DNA of 27,228 nucleotides. It comes from Priapulus caudatus. Lineage: Eukaryota; Priapulida; Priapulimorpha; Priapulimorphida; Priapulidae. The stretch lies in assembly GCF_000485595.1 (NCBI RefSeq), contig NW_014577334.1, positions 315,201 to 342,428 on the forward strand. The letters are read 5' to 3'. The translations under genes were made by a program, and so were the position numbers. Shown here piece after piece: positions 11,270-19,910 of this stretch. The notes beneath the pieces were generated by a model. That model did not search any database. It saw nothing but the letters and a program-made list of their open reading frames with translations, and had not been told where the DNA came from. Each line of letters opens with the position of its first letter. Position 1 is the first letter of the stretch.

Positions 11270-11345
11270 ACGTCACCATAGATATATTATATATATAGAG
11301 TATATATATATATATTATATGTACATATATATATATATATATATT
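11270..11345. repeat. (TA)n microsatellite
   Basis: Nearly pure alternating T and A with a few interruptions. Confidence 0.9.
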
Positions 11346-11477
11346 CTTCTTTGCTCAGATTTGTGTTTGTGCAGTTGGCTTTGATTGAATTTTATGGTTC
11401 GGAACTCTTATTGACAGAAGAAAAGAAATGGAAATGCTTTGTGAATAACTTTGATATATTCGAACTTATAGACGGCC

Positions 11478-11690
11478 ATTTTGGCAGAAACCTCGGTTTT
11501 TATTTCAAATCCGATTTCAACACTATTTTAAGTAACTGTTCTCTATCAGGGGAGGAGCAAACACAATTATTTTCATGGTAAAATTCCTTTTATTTAATAG
11601 AGCTGCTATTTTGGCAGCTACCTTTGTTTTTATTTGAAATCAAATTTCAATATGGTTTTTAGTTCTTCATCAGAGGAAAGCAAAAACATT
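11478..11690. repeat. Diverged tandem duplication, 130-bp offset
   Basis: ATTTTGGCAG...TTTTTATTT(C/G)AAATC...ATTTCAA at 11478-11520 recurs at 11608-11650. ATCAG(G)GGA(G)GAGCAA-like ends follow in both. The open frame 11351-11581 runs through the first copy only and is probably chance. Confidence 0.6.
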
Positions 11691-12001
11691 TTTTTATAAC
11701 GAACAAAATGTTAAATGTGATCTTTAACGCTATTGTATTCTAAACGATGTAAATCTTTTGTAATTTACATAAATTGCATGTTTATTCAGTGCAGTTTCAA
11801 CACATCTACCGTTGTTTCCCGTAGATCTTTATTTCGATTTCCATTCAATATGCCTCTACTTTTTCAAAAAATAATTTAACTTTAACTTTTATATGAGGAA
11901 CTTGAAACAGTTTATGCACGGATAAATGCAACATTGCATGCGTACTGGTAACAACACAAATCAAACTAATTCCAAATATTCCGTCAGTGCTTGAATGAGG
12001 A

Positions 12002-12640
12002 CATAGGCGTAGCTAAGGGGGGGGGGGGCACAAGGAGGCCATGACCCCCTCATTGATCGAGAGTACAAAACAATTAAGAGAGAAGGGCCCTTAATGGGAT
12101 TGGTCTATAACCACTATTACCTATACCTAATAATGAAAATGAAATCGGCGCAAAATGCCATTTTGATGCAACATGTATTTTCAAAAATTATCCTACTGTG
12201 GGAGGGGAAACACCCTCCCCCGTTGAGAAATTGCTTCATCGCTGTCTTTGGTCGCTTAACTCTTTTCTTCCCTCCCTGAAAAACACTGGCTTCGTACACC
12301 ATTTTCACTGGTCTAGCTTAAGGTGTCACAACTGGTCGTGTGTAACCTCAGAGCCTTCCGCGCGCCACAGCCAGGGGCCATCGCCCACGTTGATCGGATC
12401 GGAGTGGAAAAAATAAAAAGCGATCGGGAGGGGGTTATAAGGGATTAGCATATGCCACTTCTCATATAAGTTACCCCTAATACTGAATTTTAGTGTGCAG
12501 AAAATGCCATTTTCATGCACGAATTTTCAAAAATCTCCCTACCGCTGGAGGGGGGATACCCCTCCCACACCTACCCCTCGGTCGCTTCGCTCCCTCGCCT
12601 TGCCCCCCCCCCCTGTTCCAATTGCTGCCTACGCCACTGT
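12002..12640. mobile_element. Composite G/C-run repeat with short GGCGTAG-type inverted ends
   Basis: The left end ATAGGCGTAGCTAAGGGGG and the right end CTGCCTACGCCACTG (reverse: CAGTGGCGTAGGCAG) look like degenerate inverted ends. Inside are two diverged direct modules, about 12090-12255 and 12438-12605, which share AAAATGCCATTTT[GC]ATGCA, ATTTTCAAAAAT, a GGAGGGG...CCCTCCC block and GGTCGCTT. The offset is about 349 bp. A related piece (GGGGTCCATCGCCC, then GTTGATC) appears near 20765-20800 and 12375-12400. The element abuts the (TA)n tract at 12641. Confidence 0.45.
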
Positions 12641-12650
12641 AATATATATC

Positions 12651-12685
<35 letters not shown>

Positions 12686-12695
12686 NNNNNNNNNN
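12641..12695. other. (TA)n microsatellite ending in an assembly gap
   Basis: An alternating TA tract runs into 10 N at 12686-12695. The gap size is probably nominal. Any 5' exon of the transposase-like gene could be affected by missing or collapsed sequence here. Confidence 0.95.
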
Positions 12696-13176
12696 AAGAG
12701 ATCAAAAATCCATTTAAAATCAATGTAAAATTAATTCACGCTAAACGCTAAATAAAATATAACGGTTCACGGTAAATAAACAGATGCTTTCACGATAACT
12801 CTAATTTCTATCACGAGTCACTTCAATCAAAATATCACGTCGGATGCTAAAATGAAATCGATTTTCGCGCTAACGTTAAAAAATACGACCATTTCACAGA
12901 CTCACACTAAATCCAATCGGGACCATCTTACTTGTGGCTAATGTATTGCGATAAAAGTATATGCGTAGTAGCCGAATTTTGCTTGAATGCTGCAAACAAT
13001 GTAATTAGCAAGTTGACTAGACATGCATGTATAGGCTCATGTTTGTGTAAATTACTGTTATGTGACCTATTTGCATTTTCATGCTCTAGTCTGCAGAGTT
13101 GACAATATATACGTATAAATTGTATCGTGTACTACTAAAAAAGTAGGGTCCATCTCTACATAAGTTTTTATATTTG

Positions 13177-13470
13177 GAGTAATATTATGTGTTGTTTATC
13201 AAATGTTCAGATTCTACGAACAACAGTCAGCTGTTGGCGTTGCGTCAACAAGCTCTGTTCAAGCAGCACTGACTTCGACACCCATGGGTGCCGGACATTT
13301 GGGGCGGTTTCCTGCTGCGACCACTGCACTCTCGGATGTATCATCAATAGGCAAAGAAAGGTATCACATATTATAAATAATAATAAATGTAATAAGTTAA
13401 CAATGTTATTGGTTTGCTAAGTCGGTTGTCAGAGCGAGTAATATTATCCATTGTTTGTCAAATGTAGTGG
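13177..13470 (+). repeat. Duplicated intron segment around the first visible transposase exon
   Basis: GAGTAATATTATGTGTTGTT-TATCAAATG before the exon at 13211 is repeated as GAGTAATATTATCCATTGTT-TGTCAAATG at 13437-13465 in the next intron, offset about 260 bp. This suggests local duplication of intron plus exon. Confidence 0.55.
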
Positions 13471-16400
13471 CTTAATATAACTATTTAGAACTTACACAGT
13501 AGATCATTGCTGCCTTTATTAATTGAACTGCGTACACATGTATACCGACTTTTGAACCAGCTGCTGTTTTTCTGATCACCGCAGTGAGAGAACCATTTCG
13601 GGCATAGAGGCTGTTCAAGAAAGTGCTAGTAAGGCTGAAAAAAGGTGAGTAACAAACACGTTTTTAGAGACAGGTTTTGAATTGCATGTAAATAACAGAA
13701 CCTAATTTGTACATTCTCATTCATTCGGCTCAAACTAACTACATTTTTACTTCACAAATAACAGCAGTGAGCACACAGTATCAGCAGTGGAGAGCATACT
13801 GGAGACTACTATCAAGGGTGGTGTAGCAAGGTTTGTAACCAAAACAGGCACTTTTGGCAACACATTTGTATTCACAACTATGTCTTGCAGCTGGTTGGAA
13901 GCTTCATGAACTGTGTTTGTAACAAAATTTGTTTGTTTTGAAGCATGATTACGGCAATTGTACACAAGTTAAAATTAATACAGTTTTGTTAGTATGTTGT
14001 TCACATAATTTTTTGATGACAGCCTACTGCAGTTTCAAATGACAACAGCGCTATATGCCATTATCCCGTGTTTTCCAGTCGGCAGCCATCGGACGTGCCT
14101 CATACCACAAAGAGTGGCAGAGTCGTGGCACCTAAAATGCTGTCATCGTCATTTGCAGATCCGTTTAAGTAAGTTTATCACTTCATTTCATTGTTCAAGC
14201 TTTTTGTTATAGAGACCCGCAGAGCGATGGTAATACTAAAAATAGCAAGCTGAGAACAGATTGTTTCATTTATAATTCAAAATTGTTCATTGGAAGTAGG
14301 CAATGCTGCTTCCGTGTTTATGCTTTTTGTTATGTTATGTTCTCTTCTTTTCTTCCAGTGTTTCGATAGAAATATCTCAGGTGTCGGAGAGTGATAACGA
14401 CGACCTATACGACTCGGACTATGAGCCAAGCTTTACGGTGACAGCTGTACTGTAAGTTTCCTCTGCATAACTATGTTTGTAAAAAACATTTTTCATTTTT
14501 ATCGAAACTTTTATACTAATGTGTTCTAGTATCTAGTATTCTATACTAACACTATTCTTCTGAGCAAAGCACGCTATAGCATTGCGTGTGTGTTTTCACT
14601 AGCACTTGGACTCTTCGTGTGGAATGTCGATGTGAACGTTGCTAATAAAAATAATTCAATAACATTGGACACCAGATTACCGCCTTACATTGTAATGTTG
14701 TTAAAAAAGTTTACTCGTATTTCAGACCAGATGAAGTAATAACAGCAACTGCAGAAGTGCCTTTTGAAGAAATGGAGTTTGGCATGGAGGTGCCGGATGA
14801 TGATGTCGGGGAGGATGACACAACAGAAGAGGTTGGGCCGGCTATCGATCGGGTGAAAACGGAGGATGACTGTACAAGAATAACAGATGACATTGTCTGC
14901 CTGTCATTCTTGAAACAGATAAAGACACTGGCGAACACCCATGTTACGCAGTGTACGCATTGTTCCAGCCCTGTGGCAATTGAGGAGAAATTCGTGGGAT
15001 CAGCGTTGTATCTGAAATGGGTAAGGATTCTCACGCATTTGTTCACATTCAAGATGTATATACTTTTAATGCAGTTTTCCTTTCGACATTTTCGCTGACA
15101 GACAATTACGGCAGGCAAGTCGGCAAATTGTACATGAATGCTCTTATGCCCATGTGGGCATCGCTGACCACTTCTTTAACCTTCAAACCGTCAGTTACGA
15201 GTTCCCCCATGGCGTCGCTAAAACCCTTCTTTTCCATATTGTTGGAATTTCTGTCCATCGCGTGTTGACCAAATTTCCTGTACAAATAATATTTATTGCC
15301 AAACCCTGATTATATATATAGTGCTACAACACTAGTCAGTACACATTTAAGCATCATACGTTGTAACTTATGCTGTACATGTGTTTCATTGCAGATCTGC
15401 AAGAACAAGCACCTTGTGCACGAATGGTGTTCACAGCCACTGTTAAATAAACGCTTGCACAGCATAGACTTCCTGATTGCTGCGTCCATTCTGACGTCAG
15501 GCAACAATTTTCACAAGATGGCTCTATGGGCGGAGCACTTAAGACTGAAGTTTGTGTCGGAAGCCACGTTCCACAACATTCAAAGATGCTACCTGGTGCC
15601 AACAATAGAGAACTTCTGGAGTGACCACCAGAAAGAAGTAGTAGCAGAGATGAAAGACAAGGAGCTTGTTGTACTAGGTATGTGCTACTCACTGATATTG
15701 TATTTAAATTGTCATAAATGTTGACTCAGAATACTAGAGACCCACTACTCGTCCATTACTGCCAATTTCAACTTCAGCTGGTTTTAGCTTATTCATAATA
15801 AGTAAAAAAATGTATATATGCAGGCGATGGACGAATGGACTCTCCAGGTTATTCTGCCCAGTACTGCAGCTACACTATCATGGAGAGTGAGTCTAAAAAA
15901 ATACTAACTCTTAAAACACTGGACAAACGAGTGACTGACAGAAAGTCTACGAATATGGAGAAGAAGGGATTTAGCGACGCCCTGGGTGAAGTAATGGCCA
16001 AAGGTTTGAAGGTGAAAGAAGTTGTCACAGATGCGCACATGGCAATAGGAGCATTCATGAGTAAGTTTCCCATAGGATTCCTTAACGTTCATTACAGATG
16101 TCCTTAGATAAACTGCTATATGAGATGATTGCATTTAAATAACTTAGTAAGAAATGCAAAGTAATTTTAGCCGGTCATTTCTCATGTAATATGTATAAAT
16201 ACACATAAAGAAAATTAAGGATGTAGCTTGTTTTTGTAGTATTATTTTCTGTCTGTAATCTTTCATAGGGACTCAGTATCCTGACGTGAAGCACTCAAAC
16301 GATGTGTGGCATGTTGCAAAAAATTTGGGGAAGAAGATCATTTCGGTATGTATTCCGAAATACTTCCCAAGTGTCACTAAACTTTACACGCAGTTGTAAT

Positions 16401-18166
16401 TTAAACCTAAATTTCATTACAATGGCAAATAACAATTGCATCTCATTTGTAGTGCATTAAAAACAGCTTCGATGTAATTACTCAAGTAGAATGGATAACT
16501 GTTTTGTTACATTTTCTTTTGTGATTGAATGAGTTACATCATACTATGGAGAACATTATATTTGTTTGTGAATTTCAGGCAGGACAACAGAAAGGATGCG
16601 AATCCCTGCAGAAATGGGCTAGAGACATCATCAACCATTTCTGGTTTACGTGTCAAAAAGCGCAGACGTATGCCGAGTTCCTGGTAAGTTGTCTTAAAGT
16701 TACCTAGACACAGTTTTGAATTGAATGGTGCTTATTGTTATAGGGCTGAAGTGTCTGGTACATGCAAGGGCAAACTATGGTTCGTGGGCCGGATGCGACC
16801 CGTGAGGTACTTTAATCAGGCCATCGACACTTTATCGGATCAACAATATGTTGTCTAAATCGAAGCGTTTCTAAAATTTTGAAACGGTAGTGTACAGTAC
16901 TTGCCTGTGTGTTAAAAATGCTACGCAACCTTCTTCATGTCTATGGTTTCCCTGCAAATCGGTGCAAATGAATGATTTTCATGTTTCATATCAATTTTGC
17001 AATGGTTGGCCCCCGGCTTACTTTCTTCCGTTCAATGAGACCCATGGGACAAAAAGATTGTCCACCCCTGGTCTAGTATCATGCTAGAATACGTTTCAGT
17101 TATGCCGAATTTATGATTGCAGAACATATGGAGAAGCGTACTTAACCATGTCGTTAATGAGCACCACTGGATTCTGCCCCATGGGCGAGGAACAAACAAG
17201 TGCCTGCATGGTCCACTGAATGACGATGAGCGGGACAAACCGTGGCTGGACAGAAAGGCAGACTCCGAAGCGTTGGCAACCCTTGCCAAGATCGTTCTTG
17301 ACAAACGGTTCCTCAACAGAGTCGGCTACGTGCTGAATTTTAGGTAACGTGTTTGCTTGTGATTGCTTGTAAATTGTGAAAAATTTTAGTTTATAAATTA
17401 TCATTACGATATACAGATGGCAATAGTTTCTATAATGTACGTCGATGGTTGCTCAATTACAACTGACTTCTTCTTACTCACTCATTTGTGTCCTTTTTTG
17501 TGGTGAGCTACAGTGTCATTGACACTTTCATTTCGATGTCTTTTACAATAATATTTTTCTGCCTGGTTAACAGAAGTACATCTGCACTGGAGGTCTTCCA
17601 TAATCACATACTAATGTACTGTGCGAAGAGGTTCGCCTATACGCCTCCAGTCTATAGGGCACGCAACCTGTTGGCAGCGTTGGACCACAACGTTCATTTG
17701 GACAGGCCATTGCTGAAGAATAAGGAGGGCAGCGTTGTGTAAGTACATGTTCTTGTGAGCATAATTGCAATTGCCCTTACTGTATACAGACATATTGACA
17801 GAATTGTTGCATTTTTTTCCATATCTTGTACACCTGGGAAGGAAGACTTTATGTGCAGTTAAAAATACTACAGTACAAAACATAATGTTTGCATAACTTT
17901 TCTTTAGATACGCACGACATTACAACAAAAAAAGTGGGAGGTGGACGGCTTACCCGCGCAAGATAAGGAAGACATACCCGCACATTAGGACTCTGATTCG
18001 CCAGGCATTGCTACGAAGACTCACGGACAAAGTTGGCATGCGCGGCCAGCGTGTTTTGTCAGCTGATGACCCCCGAAGGCTGTCAGCAAATCTCGCTCCA
18101 ATAGCACCGCCAGCGACAAGTCAGCTTGTGGAACAGCATGTCTCACGATTTGACACTGGAAATTAG
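13211..18166 (+). CDS. Multi-exon DDE transposase-like protein (13 exons seen, 5' end missing)
   Basis: Thirteen exons join without a stop: 13211-13360, 13585-13644, 13768-13830, 14079-14168, 14359-14451, 14726-15020, 15395-15677, 15824-16060, 16269-16345, 16579-16683, 17123-17343, 17574-17738 and 17908-18166 (TAG). All have GT/AG borders and matching phases, giving about 698 residues. Seen in order: a Ser/Thr-rich leader, an acidic part (SESDNDDLYDSDYEPSF), a zinc-type module (CTHCSSP, then LKWICKNKHLVHEW across the 15020/15395 junction), then GDGRMDSPGYS, VVTDAH, DVWHVAKNLGKK, HVVNEHHW, LEVFHNHI and a basic tail (KKSGRWTAYPRK). This pattern matches a large, poorly named invertebrate and fish family of transposase-like proteins. 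I infer an RNase H-like fold with a D-D-E triad in GDGR, TDAH and LEVFH. The leading base at 13211 shows that an upstream exon is needed; none is visible between the N gap and 13210, and no THAP domain was found. It could be an intact mobile gene or a domesticated one. Confidence 0.85.
15133..15258 (-). pseudogene. Inverted, diverged copy of part of the transposase catalytic exon, inside an intron
   Basis: Within the intron 15021-15394 of the plus-strand transposase-like gene, the minus strand reads 42 codons that align without a gap to codons 15934-16059 of that gene's own catalytic exon. It includes NMEKKGFSDA, GLKVKEVV and SDAHMGIRAFM, where the host gene has TDAHMAIGAFM. By my count 31 of 42 residues are identical, and most changes are conservative. 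Similarity stops where the host exon meets its donor site, and the copy then runs into a stop (YNLPTCLP then TAA). It is probably a remnant of a second related element or an inverted partial duplication. Confidence 0.8.
16761..17070. mobile_element. Non-autonomous hAT-type element with 8-bp target duplication
   Basis: A 310-bp insertion lies in the intron 16684-17122. The left end reads CATGCAAGGGCAAACTATGG followed by a GTGGGCCGGATGCG stretch. The right end reads ...AAAAAGATTGTCCACCCCTG, the complement of the common hAT end CAGGGGTGGACAA. The flanks are GTCTGGTA (16753-16760) and GTCTAGTA (17071-17078), an 8-bp duplication with one mismatch, the length typical of hAT insertions. No transposase is encoded. 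It is spliced out with the intron and does not disturb the reading frame. Confidence 0.75.
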
Positions 18167-18188
18167 AGTTGTGTGGTGTGGTATAACT

Positions 18189-19319
18189 TTAGGCTAATCT
18201 GTCAGCTAAAAAGCCAGTGTATTGTCCAAAAGCATCTGGAAATTTGTCTCTAATTTTCCATACACAGCAAGATGGAATGGTCAATCTATGACCGGCACCT
18301 AAACGACCATGCTGCCACAATACGAACTGACGATATGCTGCATGCCGGTTAGCTCTCCGTAGGTCGTCGTCTTCAGCCATAACCAGAACATCTTGTCTAT
18401 ACATTCTAGCTATGGCTAATACACCCTCATCCAGTATCAAAAGACAGAAATCCTGTAAAAGAAATAATAGGCATTAAGTGATTAACCGAGTTATTCGAAC
18501 ATTATTAGGGGTAGAAATGGACTTTTGAACAAGGTAGTCCGTTGGACTAGCTACCCTCAAAAACAATGAGATTGCGGTTAATGTAATTATAGATGATTGA
18601 TCTGTCGATCGTTTATTTTTCTATAATTTTTCTAGCCGGTTTCAACACCTACTGTCATTGCAGGTGTTGGCAACAATTTTATCACTTGATTTGATTCCGT
18701 CATAAATTTTTGGTGAGTATCGGACTTTCTCACGAGAAGCAACAGAAGCTTTTTGGTAACTGGTTTTTCCTTCGTTTCTACTTTGTAAATGTTATCAGAT
18801 GAAAGTGGAATACTGTATAATATTTCTATACTTAATTAATATAGAAGGAGTTAAAGTTATGTAACTTATGTAGTTAATAATTACTCTGTTAATTAAAATA
18901 GTTCATGTATATGCAAAAGTCCTCTTAATACCATTACTTAGGAATTGATTTAGTCTGAAAGTGGTTAGAATTTGTATGCTGCATAGTAATTTGGTAAATA
19001 AATTTGTGAAGCAATTGCGTGTAGAGATTAATATTTAGTGTTTGTATCTATGTTTAATAAATGCCGTAGTAAAAATTACCGGTGTTGTGGATAGGCACTG
19101 TACCCTTCCACAGCAGACTTTTTCAGTTTCTGTTGGCATGTCCCTACAGTGCGCGCATAGGCACCAGTCAGGAAACGCAGATTGTGGTTCTGGGTGGTAC
19201 CCGGCCCCTGGCTGGCGCTCTGCCGGCTCAATAACGTTGAAGGCCAGAGAGGGATAACTTTCTACCATCATTAACAGCGTCTCCCTTAAGCTGTCCACCG
19301 ACATGTGTTGTATGGCAGC
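18189..19319 (-). CDS. P2X7 C-terminal ballast-like zinc domain protein (last two exons)
   Basis: Two minus-strand exons join in phase 0: 19319-19080 (acceptor CAG before GCT, donor CCG|GTAATT) and 18452-18189 (acceptor TTTTACAG, stop at 18191-18189), together about 167 residues. Visible motifs are [21 protein letters not shown], with its C-x-C-x2-C and CC pattern, then [30 protein letters not shown] and GQYTGF. These follow the order and spacing of the cytoplasmic C-terminal domain of vertebrate P2X7 receptors (human: LPSCCRWRIRKEFP then GQYSGF), a cysteine-rich zinc- and nucleotide-binding module that also occurs alone in many invertebrate proteins. No channel exons or transmembrane segments are seen, so this is probably not a P2X receptor. 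Residues from 19319 ([19 protein letters not shown] region) are helical-looking and precede the domain. Exons further 5', at higher coordinates, were not identified. The stop lies only 22 bp from the stop of the convergent transposase-like gene. Confidence 0.85.
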
Positions 19320-19354
19320 CTGGATTGGGATAGTACAACATTACTAATTAATAT

Positions 19355-19716
19355 GCAAATAAATCCATAGAATTTCATAACTAATTCTGAAAACAAACAG
19401 TAATTACAGTATGCGTTACTAATGTGTATGTGTACGTGAAAATGTATGTGAATGTGCAAATAAATGCATAAGATTTCATAGCGAATTCTGAAAACATACA
19501 GTAATTTCCTACAGTGTATGTGTTACTGCAAAAATGTATGTGTATGTGAAAATAAATGCATACGATTTCATAACTAATTCTGAAAACATACAGTATATAG
19601 ATGTATGTATATGATATGTGTTACAAATGTGTATGTGTCCATGAAAATGTATGTGAATTTGTATGACTGCAAATAAAAGCATAAGATTTCATAGCTAATT
19701 CTGAAAACATACAGTA
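19355..19716. repeat. Tandem repeat, about 92-121 bp period, four copies
   Basis: A core GCAAATAAATGCATAAGATT then TCATA(A/G)C(T)AATTCTGAAAACA begins near 19355, 19456, 19548 and 19669. Spacers are TG-rich (GTGTATGTG). It lies just 5' of the upstream exon of the P2X7-ballast-like gene, in its intron or upstream flank. Confidence 0.75.
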
Positions 19717-19719
19717 TTG

Positions 19720-19910
19720 CTATTTATATTATTATTATACTATTACTATTTATATTACTATATACTTGTACTTCTTACATAGGGCCTACGTATATACTTA
19801 CTTATATGACTATATACTTATATATATACTTACTTAAATTAATATTTATATTAACACTATATATTAGTAATTATTATTATTTTTATTATTATTATTATTA
19901 TTCTGAATAC
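19720..19910. repeat. AT-rich tract with (TTA)n
   Basis: Runs of ATTATTATT and TATATACTTA. No coding signal. Confidence 0.8.

Noticed and set aside
11351-11581. 76-codon plus frame upstream of the transposase gene, considered as its missing first exon
   Set aside because: It lies in a diverged tandem duplication, has no family resemblance and no suitable donor with the required phase was found.
18189-19319. Full P2X7 receptor gene
   Set aside because: Only the cytoplasmic ballast-like domain is present; no ectodomain or membrane helices are visible upstream on the minus strand.
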